Below are positions 1 to 8,585 of a stretch of 64,000 nt of DNA, in pieces; the first letter of the stretch is position 1; every line of letters starts with the position of its first letter. The notes below the pieces were generated by a model. That model was given only the letters and a program-made list of their open reading frames with translations, did not search any database and was not told the origin of the DNA. The position numbers were made by a program, and so were the translations under genes. The DNA comes from Bacteroidota bacterium (GTDB lineage: Bacteria > Bacteroidota > Ignavibacteria > Palsa-1295): positions 62,001 to 126,000 of the forward strand of contig JAJPIO010000018.1 of assembly GCA_021324735.1 (NCBI GenBank), in the 5' to 3' direction.

Positions 1-2013
1 AGTGCCGTCTGGTGTAACGAATACACTTTCATTGCGCCTGGTGGAAAAGACTCCATCTTCGAATTCCAGCTTCAACCCCCGCTATGGAATCCGAATGCAA
101 ACCTGTACGACTCGACGATCGTCATTAATTGGTGCTCCTATTTTGCATCGAATAGCTGCTCGACGTTCCAGAATGTAAGCTGTGGCAGCTTCACGATCAT
201 CCCCACCAGCTTCCAATGTTGCCAGGCCGATACATTCACGGCCTCGGTAACAACGCCAGGCTGCGATCCACTTTTTAACTTCAACGTTCGCAATCAGAAC
301 AATGGAAGTTATAGCATCGATGGAGTTCGATTTCAAATATTGAGTGCATTTGAAGGTGTCATGCGTCCCTCTGCAATAAGGGCTCCAAGTGGCTGGACGT
401 TGGATTCTGTAACCACCGAGTCAGCTACGTTCCATACCGGCGCAGGTTCTGGAATACCTTCAGGAGGATCGCTCAGCGGATTTCGGATTGGTGTTCGGGC
501 TCCGCAGGCTGCGACTGCAGCAGGATTTGTAATGACGACCTTTAGTGGCGGCGCCATGATCGCACGCGATACCGTCTTCTCGATACCAATGACTCCGCCG
601 GCCTGCTCGGAAGATCCAAGTAATGATACGGTTGTAGTAACAAATGCAGGGACCTGCCACTTTGTTGCCAACCTCGAGAACTTCCACACGGGTCAGGGAT
701 ATCATTTGGTTACCTCCAGAATTACCAAGTTAGTTATGAGCGTAACCACACCCGGTGTAACCTTTGAATCCGGTTTGGTACCCAATGCACCAAACCCGAA
801 TTGGAGTTTGGTTGGACAAGGTACGCAAACGCTAACATGGACTACGCCAAGTACAAATTATGGCGTGCCGGGCGGTATCATCTGGGCATTCCCCTTTGTG
901 CTTAATAATCCGACGCCCGCTCAGCCGGTACAAATTCAATGGCAAACGTTTAGTGATACTACATCGAACACGAGTGGTTCTGTCACCGTGGCCTGTGCGG
1001 TTCCTGGTCCGAAGGATACGGTTATTATGAAACCAAGTGCAATGTGTGAAGATACCCTGATCGTGAAAAATCGCCATACTCCAACTGCTGGCGTCCAGTC
1101 GATCACAGTACAATCACTAACTCCTGGATGGACATTCTCGTCCGCAGCGGGTACCCTGAAAGGACCTGCGCATTGGGAGAGTTCTGTTGCTAACGGACTT
1201 TCCTTCTTCAATACCGGCGGTTCGCAATACGACCTTCCAACTGGGCAGAATGATACGTTCTACTTCGCCGTGATTCCGCCAGCTCATCCAACGACAACGT
1301 ATCAGTTAGAGGTCAAGACCTATGAGAGCGTCACTCATAATATCAAGGTCGACACAACGATCTCTTCCATTCCAGCTTGTACACCGCCTATTGTCTGTGA
1401 TTCGGCGTCGGATCTCCCGAATACCGCGGCTTGTGAGGATACCTTTACGATCTATAATCGCCGATTGACAGAAAATATCGATAGCATTGTCGTGACGCCA
1501 CAGGATGGTTGGATCATCCGCTCGGCGAACGCCATCGCTTTTAACTGGCACGCGAACGTAACTCCAACACGGGCTACCTTCAGTGGTGGTACGATCGTAC
1601 CGAATGTACCCCAAGGTGGCTTCATCGTTGGCTTTAACGATGGCCCGCAACATAACTTCCATGCTACGGTGCAGTCATACGCTGGCGGCGTCGCCTGTTC
1701 GGCCACCTTCCCTGAAACATGTCAGAACTTAGCTGTAAATTCGATAGCACCGGACGCATTGGCTTTCACCGTCGCGCCGAACCCGCTCAACAGTCGCTCC
1801 GACATCACATTCACCACCAGCGATTTCGACCGCGTCGATCTCGTCCTTATGGACGTGCTTGGACGAACGGTTCAGTCGGTGTTCAGTGGTATGCTTGGCT
1901 CGGGCAATCATACGTTCACCTTGGATGGCAGTTCACTTCCGGCAGGAACGTATTACCTTCGCCTCGAGGTGAACGGTACACGACTGACGAAGAAGGTTAT
2001 TATCGAGAGGTAA
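1..2013 (+). CDS. T9SS cargo protein, 3' part (5' end outside window)
   Basis: The frame is open from base 1 to the TAA at 2011-2013 (670 residues visible), so the start lies upstream. The visible part holds repeated units of roughly 110-150 residues, each with a conserved Cys and 'CEDT' or 'CxDT' phrases (for example CEDTLIVKNR and CEDTFTIYNR), typical of repeated beta-sandwich segments in secreted Bacteroidota proteins. The last ~80 residues begin VAPNPLNSRSDITF, contain VDLVLMDVLGRTV and end in YLRLEVNGTRLTKKVIIER, which is a type A T9SS C-terminal sorting domain. The protein is therefore inferred to be exported by Sec, passed through the T9SS and anchored at the cell surface. Its function is not recognised. 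A strong terminator follows at 2040. Confidence 0.85.
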   Translation, partial: SAVWCNEYTFIAPGGKDSIFEFQLQPPLWNPNANLYDSTIVINWCSYFASNSCSTFQNVSCGSFTIIPTSFQCCQADTFTASVTTPGCDPLFNFNVRNQNNGSYSIDGVRFQILSAFEGVMRPSAIRAPSGWTLDSVTTESATFHTGAGSGIPSGGSLSGFRIGVRAPQAATAAGFVMTTFSGGAMIARDTVFSIPMTPPACSEDPSNDTVVVTNAGTCHFVANLENFHTGQGYHLVTSRITKLVMSVTTPGVTFESGLVPNAPNPNWSLVGQGTQTLTWTTPSTNYGVPGGIIWAFPFVLNNPTPAQPVQIQWQTFSDTTSNTSGSVTVACAVPGPKDTVIMKPSAMCEDTLIVKNRHTPTAGVQSITVQSLTPGWTFSSAAGTLKGPAHWESSVANGLSFFNTGGSQYDLPTGQNDTFYFAVIPPAHPTTTYQLEVKTYESVTHNIKVDTTISSIPACTPPIVCDSASDLPNTAACEDTFTIYNRRLTENIDSIVVTPQDGWIIRSANAIAFNWHANVTPTRATFSGGTIVPNVPQGGFIVGFNDGPQHNFHATVQSYAGGVACSATFPETCQNLAVNSIAPDALAFTVAPNPLNSRSDITFTTSDFDRVDLVLMDVLGRTVQSVFSGMLGSGNHTFTLDGSSLPAGTYYLRLEVNGTRLTKKVIIER

Positions 2014-2039
2014 TTAGCAAAATACCCCTCACCCTAAAT

Positions 2040-2072
2040 CCCTCTCCCGCCAGGAGAGGGATTTTTTATTTT
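2040..2072 (+). terminator. Rho-independent terminator of the T9SS cargo gene
   Basis: A perfect 8-bp stem (CCCTCTCC at 2040-2047, GGAGAGGG at 2053-2060) with a 5-base loop is followed by ATTTTTTATTTT. It lies 27 bases after the stop codon at 2013. Confidence 0.85.
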
Positions 2073-2114
2073 GCCTCGATAAATTAGCGCAGGGGAATGG
2101 CTTCAACGTTACCA

Positions 2115-2150
2115 CAAAAAAAAGAGGGCGGAAAACTCCGCCCTCTTTTA
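2115..2150 (-). terminator. Terminator of trxA, usable in both directions
   Basis: A 12-13-bp stem (AAAGAGGGCGGA at 2121-2132, TCCGCCCTCTTT at 2137-2148) has A and T runs on both sides. It sits 27 bases beyond the trxA stop on the minus strand and could also act as a second terminator for the plus-strand gene. Confidence 0.85.
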
Positions 2151-2176
2151 CATTAACCGGTTATCCAGTATAACAC

Positions 2177-2515
2177 TTAGGCCATATGTGGCTTTAACTT
2201 GGCAAGAATACGGTCCTTACCGACGGCGCCGATGATCTGATCGACGACCTGCCCACCCTTAAAGATAAGAAGCGTCGGTACAGAGCGAATACCGAAATTC
2301 ATCGAGGTCTCCGGGTTCTCATCGACATCGAGTTTACCGATGGTCGCTTGTCCCTGGTATTCGCTGGCAAGCTCCTCGATGATCGGGGCGATCATGCGGC
2401 AGGGGCCGCACCACGTCGCCGTAAAATCGACGAGGACCGGCTTATCATTCTTCAATACATCCTTTTCAAACGTCGCGTCCGTTAAATGGAGCGGTCCTGT
2501 GGTTGTGGTAGTCAT
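2177..2515 (-). CDS. trxA: Thioredoxin
   Basis: This 112-residue cytoplasmic thiol-disulfide reductase has the canonical WCGPC redox site at residues 35-39 (FTATWCGPCRM) and the cis-proline SVPT around residue 80. Length and the full thioredoxin fold pattern (DVDENP, GIRSVPTLLIFKGG) are normal for the family. A Thr-rich extension of about six residues precedes the fold. It lies 38 bases downstream of dnaE on the same strand and is probably co-transcribed with it. A clear terminator follows. The partner reductase is not in the window. Confidence 0.97.
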   Translation of the reverse strand: MTTTTTGPLHLTDATFEKDVLKNDKPVLVDFTATWCGPCRMIAPIIEELASEYQGQATIGKLDVDENPETSMNFGIRSVPTLLIFKGGQVVDQIIGAVGKDRILAKLKPHMA

Positions 2516-2553
2516 AACTGTTCCTAATAATACGTTGCGATTGCTTAGCTTAC

Positions 2554-5500
2554 TTATCGAGTGAATAGCAACCGGTTAGTGCCAAAAACTTTCCCGAATT
2601 CTCGTACCAGATCGTCACTCGGCTCGACTTGATACTTATCCGGCAGACGGTATTTACGGCTCCCGCCCGCGGCTGTTTCAACAGAAATAAAGGTGGTACA
2701 GGTGCCGCGAAATCGGGTACAAAGTTGCTCGATCTGTTCGACCGTTGGCCGAGCCGCCTCGCTATCGAACAGGCGCACCAGTACGCCTTTGGTCACCTTT
2801 TTCCGCATTCCCTGAATTTCGTAGGCTTCATCGACGATGACGGTCGGTGCTTCATCCGGGCCGTTGCGCCTGATCTTCCCTCGGAGAAAGACAGGCTTTT
2901 CATCTTGCACCAAATGCTGAAATTGTTTAAATGCGTCGCTCCAGAAGACACATTCTATCTTGCCCGTAAAATCCTCCAGTTTGACAATAGCGAATGCGTT
3001 GCCATTACGGTCGAGCTTGCGGACAATACCCACGATCACTCCCCCGATCAAAACGGGGTCGTTCTGCTTGGTCTGCCCGATATCGATCGCTTTATGCGAT
3101 ACGAAGCTCAGCACATCGATACGATACGGTTCGAGCGGGTGGCCACTAACATAAAAGCCGATCGCCTTCTTCTCCCGCGAAAGCATTTCGACCTCGGTCC
3201 AGCGATGTTCGGCATCGACGATCGGTGGTGGCGGAGTAACCTGTGGTGCGTCCGGCTCGCCGAACAGTGAATTCTGGGGGCTTGCCGCTTCGTCGCGGAC
3301 CTTCTGTCCGTAGCTCAACGCCCGCTCGATATTCTCGAACAGATCCGAGCGGTAAGCCTGCAAAAGGCGCTTATCACTATTGCATGTATCGAATGCCCCG
3401 GCTTCTACGAGCGCCTCCATGGCACGTCGATTCGTAAGCCGCGTATCGACGCGAGAAGTGAAATCGAATATGGAGGTGAACGGACCATTCTTTTCTCGCT
3501 CGGTAACGATCGCTTCGACCGCCTTTTCGCCGCAATTCTTAATGCCGGCCATGCCAAAGCGGATGCCTTCTTTGGTCGCTGTAAAATGAATAAAGCTGGA
3601 ATTCACATCAGGCGGCAGCGTGCGGATATTATACTTCTTCGCCTCATCGATGAGCTGCACGACGTAGTCGGAGTCCTGCATCTCGTGCGTCATATTCGCG
3701 GCTAAGAATTCCGCCGTGTAATGCGCTTTGAGGTATGCCGTCTGGTAGCTGACAACGGAATACGCAAGGCTGTGCGATTTATTAAATCCGTAAGAAGCAA
3801 ATTTCGCAAGGCGGTCGTAAAGCTCTTTCGCGATCTTTTCGGGAATCTCGTTGCTGACACACCCTTTGATAAAGACCTCCTTCATCGCCTCCATTTTGGC
3901 GAGGTCTTTCTTACCCATGGCACGACGCATTTCATCGGCTTTGGCAAGCGAGAAGCCAGCCAAATCGCGCGCAATACGCATGACCTGCTCCTGCACTACT
4001 ACGACGCCATAGGTCTCTTGTAATATCGGTTCGAGCTTGGGGTGCAGATATTCGACTTTCTTTCGCCCGTGCTTTCGCTCGATGAACTCCGGAATGTGGT
4101 CCATCGGGCCGGGACGATAGAGAGCATTCATAGAAGAGAGATCTTCCATGTTCTCCGGCTTCAGCGCGCGCATGTAGTTCTGCATGGGCGGCGAATCGAA
4201 CTGGAAGACGGCAATCGTATCACCGCGCCCGAACAGCTCGTACGTCTCCGGATCATCAAGCGGGATCGTATCGATATCGATCTTTACGCCGTGGTTCTGC
4301 TCGATGAGAGCAAGCGTCGTATCGATGATGGAGAGCGTCCGCAGGCCGAGGAAGTCCATTTTGAGAAGGCCCGCTTCCTCGACGTCCTTCATGTTAAACT
4401 GCGTAACCGCTTCCTCGAGATTCGGGGTTTTATAAAGCGGTACATAATTGGAAATATCGCTCGGCGCGATAACCACACCAGCCGCATGCTTGGACGCAGA
4501 ACGCGCAAAGCCCTCGAGTACAAGCGAATACTCGATCAATTTTTCAACGAGCGGGTCCTTGCGAGAAAGGATCGCCTTGACTTCGGGTAATTCGACTGCC
4601 TCTTCCAGAGGTGTTACCCGACCCATAATGACCGGGATGTTCTTCGTGATCTCGTTGATCGTCGAGAGTGGCACACCCAGGACACGTCCCACATCTTTGA
4701 GAACCGCACGCGAAGAGAGAGTTGAAAACGTGATGATCTGAGCTACCGATTCGCGTCCATATTTATCGCGGACATACTCGATCACCTTCTCGCGCTTGTC
4801 GTCCGAGAAGTCGATATCGATATCGGGCATCGATACGCGCTCGGGATTCAGAAATCGCTCGAAGAGCAGATTATACTTGATCGGATCGACATTCGTAATG
4901 CCTAACGCATACGCAACAAGCGAACCGGCCGCAGAACCACGGCCGGGTCCTACGCTCACGCCCATTTTACGCGCCGCGGCAATAAAATCCTGTACGATGA
5001 GGAAGTAACCAGCATAGCCCATCTTCTTGATGACCGAGAGCTCGAAATCCGCCCGTTCTTCGATCTCTTTGGTCATAGAAGAGAATCGCCGGTCGATCCC
5101 CTTTCGCGTGAGTTGGTCCAGGTATTCATCCAGCGTGCCTGCACCCGAATCGGCCGGGATCGGAAAGGCCGGCATTTTGAAATCCTTCGAGAAGGTGACA
5201 TCACACTTCTCTTCGATCTCCATTGTACTCTCGATCGCCTCGGGCCATTTGGAAAAGAGCTTGTGCATCTCTTTTGCCGACCGGAAGTAGTTCGTATCGG
5301 TGCCGTACTTTAAGTTATTGACATCCGGCGTTTCCCTGCCGGATGCGTCACGAATGAGGAGCAGAACGTTATGAGGAATGGCATGGGCCTGCTCGATATA
5401 ATGGCAATCGTTTGTGGCAACGAGCTTGACGCCGAGCTCTTTCGCTAATCGAGGAGCATGCTCGCGCAAAGCTGCTTCCCGATCAAGACCGTGATCCTGA

Positions 5501-6039
5501 ATCTCGATGTAAAAATCTGTATCAAAAAGGTCTCGAAAGCGGGTAGCAATCTGCTTGGCCCGATCGTATTCTCCTGTGACCAAATACGGCCCGATAATAC
5601 CACCGGAGCAAGCGGTCGTAGCGATCAGCCCTTCATGATATTGCTCCAGCATCGGCATATCGATGCGGGGCTTGTAATAGAAGCCGTCGGTATGACCGAG
5701 CGTGACGAGCTTCATCAAATTCTGATAGCCCTTTTCATTCTTGGCTAGAAGAATGAGGTGATTGTAGGCTTTCTTTTTCCCTTCCGGATCGTCGAAGCGC
5801 TCGCGCTCCGTGGCGCTGCCGTCCGAAACAAAGTAAACTTCGCAGCCGATGATCGGCTTGATATTATTGGCCTTCGCTGCTTTATAAAATTCGAATGCTC
5901 CGAACAGAACGCCGTGGTCCGTTAAGGCGACGGCTTTCATCTCATTCTTTACGGCAGCCTGGACGAGAGCTTTCGTACTGCAGGCACCATCGAGCAGCGA
6001 GTAGTAGGTATGATTATGAAGATGGACGAACTCGGCCAA
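2554..6039 (-). CDS. dnaE: DNA polymerase III alpha subunit
   Basis: This is the replicative polymerase catalytic subunit, 1161 residues, a normal DnaE1 length. The N-terminus carries the PHP domain (HLHNHTYYSLLDG, with ALTDHG near residue 40). The polymerase active site follows around residue 400 (PDIDIDFSDDKREKVIEYV), then the helix-hairpin-helix and OB-fold regions (PVLIGGVIVGIVRKLDRNG). The only sensible start is TTG at 6037-6039: an in-frame TAA lies 15 bases upstream, and the conserved FVHLHNHT sequence begins at residue 4, so a downstream ATG would delete the PHP domain. The leader is AT-rich and has no clear Shine-Dalgarno sequence. trxA follows. Confidence 0.97.
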   Translation of the reverse strand: MAEFVHLHNHTYYSLLDGACSTKALVQAAVKNEMKAVALTDHGVLFGAFEFYKAAKANNIKPIIGCEVYFVSDGSATERERFDDPEGKKKAYNHLILLAKNEKGYQNLMKLVTLGHTDGFYYKPRIDMPMLEQYHEGLIATTACSGGIIGPYLVTGEYDRAKQIATRFRDLFDTDFYIEIQDHGLDREAALREHAPRLAKELGVKLVATNDCHYIEQAHAIPHNVLLLIRDASGRETPDVNNLKYGTDTNYFRSAKEMHKLFSKWPEAIESTMEIEEKCDVTFSKDFKMPAFPIPADSGAGTLDEYLDQLTRKGIDRRFSSMTKEIEERADFELSVIKKMGYAGYFLIVQDFIAAARKMGVSVGPGRGSAAGSLVAYALGITNVDPIKYNLLFERFLNPERVSMPDIDIDFSDDKREKVIEYVRDKYGRESVAQIITFSTLSSRAVLKDVGRVLGVPLSTINEITKNIPVIMGRVTPLEEAVELPEVKAILSRKDPLVEKLIEYSLVLEGFARSASKHAAGVVIAPSDISNYVPLYKTPNLEEAVTQFNMKDVEEAGLLKMDFLGLRTLSIIDTTLALIEQNHGVKIDIDTIPLDDPETYELFGRGDTIAVFQFDSPPMQNYMRALKPENMEDLSSMNALYRPGPMDHIPEFIERKHGRKKVEYLHPKLEPILQETYGVVVVQEQVMRIARDLAGFSLAKADEMRRAMGKKDLAKMEAMKEVFIKGCVSNEIPEKIAKELYDRLAKFASYGFNKSHSLAYSVVSYQTAYLKAHYTAEFLAANMTHEMQDSDYVVQLIDEAKKYNIRTLPPDVNSSFIHFTATKEGIRFGMAGIKNCGEKAVEAIVTEREKNGPFTSIFDFTSRVDTRLTNRRAMEALVEAGAFDTCNSDKRLLQAYRSDLFENIERALSYGQKVRDEAASPQNSLFGEPDAPQVTPPPPIVDAEHRWTEVEMLSREKKAIGFYVSGHPLEPYRIDVLSFVSHKAIDIGQTKQNDPVLIGGVIVGIVRKLDRNGNAFAIVKLEDFTGKIECVFWSDAFKQFQHLVQDEKPVFLRGKIRRNGPDEAPTVIVDEAYEIQGMRKKVTKGVLVRLFDSEAARPTVEQIEQLCTRFRGTCTTFISVETAAGGSRKYRLPDKYQVEPSDDLVREFGKVFGTNRLLFTR

Positions 6040-6357
6040 CCGTGTAATTAATAATTAAGAATGAATAAAGAATAGATTCAGACGTGGCACCTGCTTTAGC
6101 TTGTGCCAAACCCAATAGGTAAATTCACAACCACTATGAACGGACGTGAATTCGCATCAAATTCTATTTTAATTTGAATGCTGTATGAACGATTTTTGGG
6201 AGTGTGTGTGTAGAACAGGCATTCTGCCTGTTGGCGGACTTTTAGTCCGGCTGCGACAGAGGAAGGATCGGAGTTCTCACACACCGGACTAAAAGTTCGT
6301 CACGGAAACACTTTAATAGTTCATTGAGGAATAGGCTTATCGACGGTTAACAATGAC
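6040..6357. other. Intergenic stretch with palindromic repeats, no gene
   Basis: These 318 bases lie between dnaE (reading away, leftward) and the end of the small secreted gene. I see no convincing coding region; a short minus-strand open frame here is composed of repeat sequence. The content is an AT-rich dnaE leader (6045-6075), a GGCAC/GTGCC hairpin (6086-6107) and the repeat described at 6211-6300. Confidence 0.6.
6211..6300. repeat. Compound palindromic repeat element
   Basis: The element contains a hairpin AACAGGCA-TTC-TGCCTGTT (6214-6232), directly followed by CGGAC-TTTTA-GTCCG (6235-6249). An inverted copy of the second unit, CCGGACTAAAAGTTCG, lies at 6284-6299 with one mismatch. 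This build resembles dispersed REP-like repeats of Bacteroidota genomes. It is not part of a gene. Confidence 0.6.
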
Positions 6358-6876
6358 TCAAAATTTATCTTTCAAATTGAACACATCTAAAATAAGCGCT
6401 CGATTTTTGAAGTGAAGAGTAGTCGCGATAGACTCTGTTTCCCAAACATCCATCAATGAACCGCTGCCTGTTATCGGCGTACCGAATTGTCGTTCCAGCC
6501 TGCCCTCCACATCTTTATACTTCCAATCAGGAACATCATTATGGTATCCCGATATTACAATAGCCAGTAATGAATTTGAGTCCTGCTTAATGAGAGTTGT
6601 AAGAACCGAATCCTGGCTTGGAGCACCATGAAGCCACCTCACTTCCGATATCGTGTCCCCTTGAGTTATTAGGCTCAATGTTCCTGGTAAGTTAAACATA
6701 GAGAATGAACCGTAGGCAATTAACTTTCGGCCATTCGTCATTTGCATCGAATCGCAGCCTATAGTTCTACCGAGCACGAGAGCCTTCGCATGAGTTAAAG
6801 ACATCCCCGGCATCGGCAGCTGTGCTTTTAGAGACGAAGAGATGAATATGATTATTAAAAAAGAAAGGTATCTCAT
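6358..6876 (-). CDS. Small secreted protein, unknown function
   Basis: The product has 172 residues, with a signal peptide (MRYLSFLIIIFISSSLKAQ, cleavage near residue 19). The mature part has no recognised family. It contains a GxxIxxVRWLHG-like strand and a segment DVEGRLERQFGTPITGSGSLMDVWETES that looks like a helix followed by a 'GxP' turn and a Trp-containing strand. The same order (helix, YGPP, ITWAS) appears in the secreted protein at 19326-19799, which suggests a loose relationship. It lies 9 bases after pgl and is the last gene of the pentose phosphate operon. It is more AT-rich than its neighbours. Confidence 0.7.
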   Translation of the reverse strand: MRYLSFLIIIFISSSLKAQLPMPGMSLTHAKALVLGRTIGCDSMQMTNGRKLIAYGSFSMFNLPGTLSLITQGDTISEVRWLHGAPSQDSVLTTLIKQDSNSLLAIVISGYHNDVPDWKYKDVEGRLERQFGTPITGSGSLMDVWETESIATTLHFKNRALILDVFNLKDKF

Positions 6877-6885
6877 AACACAAAA

Positions 6886-7596
6886 CTAATCTCTCGGAGA
6901 AGCGTCCGTATCGACGAACCACACCAACTCACCTCGTGGCTTCACATACGCAGCAGGATATTCCGATTTAGAATTCTCAGAATCAGCCACCACAGCTTTC
7001 AATATTCCTTTCTTGTCTTTCCCCGACACAAGAAAGAATACATTCCTTGCTTCATTGATGATGCTAAGCGATAGAGATATTCTATCTATGGGCGGCTTCG
7101 GGGAATGCGTTGATATTACTACCCTATTCTCACTCGGATTAAACTCCGGCCCCGGGAACAGCGATGCCGTATGCCCATCCTCGCCGAGACCAAGCAGGAT
7201 GAGATCGAATTTTGGAATATCCGATTTAAAAAAGGAGCGTAGCTCGTTGGCATAGGCATTAGCCGAATCGGTCGGATCTGCCATAATGGGGACCGGATGA
7301 ATATTTTCGCGCGGTATAGCGATCTTATCGATCAGCGATTCTTTCGCCATTCGGTAGTTGCTCTGCGGGTCATCGTGCGGGACGAAGCGCTCGTCACCCC
7401 AGAAGAGATGGATATGCTGCCAATCGATCGAGCTTTCATTGGCTAGCAGTTCATAAATAGGCTTGGGAGTGCTGCCACCCGATAAGACCAATGTAAAGCG
7501 ACCACGCTCTCGAGTGGCGCTCTTCGCTTGTTGGGCGATGGCAAGCGCCGCAGCTTCGGCAAGGGCAGCTTGCGACGCATAGGACGCAATGCGCAT
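6886..7596 (-). CDS. pgl: 6-phosphogluconolactonase
   Basis: This 236-residue enzyme hydrolyses 6-phosphogluconolactone to 6-phosphogluconate, the step between Zwf and Gnd. The family motifs are all present: LSGGSTPKPIYELL near residue 38, FWGDERFVPHDDPQSNY near 65, and LLGLGEDGHTASLFPG near 135. Length is normal for the DevB/SOL type. It starts 4 bases from the end of hldD. All three oxidative pentose phosphate enzymes are therefore encoded in one run, although two unrelated genes stand between zwf and pgl. Confidence 0.96.
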   Translation of the reverse strand: MRIASYASQAALAEAAALAIAQQAKSATRERGRFTLVLSGGSTPKPIYELLANESSIDWQHIHLFWGDERFVPHDDPQSNYRMAKESLIDKIAIPRENIHPVPIMADPTDSANAYANELRSFFKSDIPKFDLILLGLGEDGHTASLFPGPEFNPSENRVVISTHSPKPPIDRISLSLSIINEARNVFFLVSGKDKKGILKAVVADSENSKSEYPAAYVKPRGELVWFVDTDASPRD

Positions 7597-7600
7597 TTTT

Positions 7601-8563
7601 TTAATAATACTTGTCCGGCTGCATCAAATAATTTCGGGCATAGTCTTGCACCGAATCCTCCAGCTCTCGGAACGGCTTCGCATACCCCGCTTTGCGAATT
7701 TTCGACATATCCGCTTCCGTAAAATACTGATATTGCTTGCGGACATTCTCCGGCATCTCGATATAGATAATATTCCGAGGCTTGCCCATGGCATCGAACA
7801 TCGCATTCGCAAGGTCATTCCAGGAGCGGGCTTTACCGGTGCCGAGGTTGAAGATGCCATTAACACTCGGATTCTCAACCGCCCACATGACGACATCGAC
7901 CGCATCCATCACATAAATAAAATCGCGCTTGAACTCGCCATCTTTATAGCGCGGATCGGCACTCTTGAAAAGCCTGAGAGCGCCGGTCTCCTTGATCTGA
8001 TTGTACGCCTTGAACACGAGGCTCGCCATGTCCCCTTTGTGATATTCGTTGGGACCAAAGACGTTGAAAAACTTGAAACCGCATGCCTTCGATGTCAGAC
8101 CATTATCTAATAACCACATGTCGAAGTCTTGCTTCGATTGGCCGTAGAGGTTCAGTGGCTGAAGTGTAGGCGTTACGCTGTCGCTATCGGAAAATCCTTT
8201 CGACCCATCGCCATAAGTCGCAGCGCTCGATGCGTAAATAAAGCGCGTTCCATGCTCGAAGCACCATTCGGCGAGCGCCTTCGAGTAATTCAGGTTGTAG
8301 CGAAACAGCAGGTCCTGATTGCGTTCCGTCGTAGAGGTGATCGCACCGATGTGCAGCACGGCCTCGACATCCGACGGATCGATCTTTGCGAGATCGTCAA
8401 GGAAGCGGTCGCGGTCTTCGAAACGGTAACTTTTACCGCGGAGATTTTCGAGATGCGCGAATTCCGTGCGATCGACCACGAGGACGTCCTTATGCCCCGC
8501 CTCGTTTAATCGTCTCAAAATCACGCTGCCGATAAATCCCGCGCCGCCGGTGAGGATGATCAT
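7601..8563 (-). CDS. hldD: ADP-L-glycero-D-manno-heptose 6-epimerase
   Basis: This 320-residue extended short-chain dehydrogenase has the Rossmann motif GGAGFIGS at residues 6-13, the SSAATYG strand near 112-118 and the catalytic Tyr140-x3-Lys144. Sequence such as FFNVFGPNEYHKGDMASLVFK and the length match HldD (RfaD), which makes ADP-L-glycero-D-manno-heptose for the LPS inner core. The heptose precursor sedoheptulose 7-phosphate comes from the pentose phosphate pathway, so its place beside zwf, gnd and pgl is sensible. A heptosyltransferase-like gene lies at 22986. It lies 22 bases downstream of the deoxyhypusine synthase homologue. Confidence 0.93.
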   Translation of the reverse strand: MIILTGGAGFIGSVILRRLNEAGHKDVLVVDRTEFAHLENLRGKSYRFEDRDRFLDDLAKIDPSDVEAVLHIGAITSTTERNQDLLFRYNLNYSKALAEWCFEHGTRFIYASSAATYGDGSKGFSDSDSVTPTLQPLNLYGQSKQDFDMWLLDNGLTSKACGFKFFNVFGPNEYHKGDMASLVFKAYNQIKETGALRLFKSADPRYKDGEFKRDFIYVMDAVDVVMWAVENPSVNGIFNLGTGKARSWNDLANAMFDAMGKPRNIIYIEMPENVRKQYQYFTEADMSKIRKAGYAKPFRELEDSVQDYARNYLMQPDKYY

Positions 8564-8585
8564 ATCTTTTTACAATCCAAACGGA

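Noticed and set aside
1719-2087. Plus-strand open frame overlapping the end of the first T9SS cargo gene
   Set aside because: It lies in another frame of a clear coding region and runs through the terminator.
6096-6284. Short minus-strand open frame
   Set aside because: It consists of palindromic repeat sequence, and the product resembles no protein.
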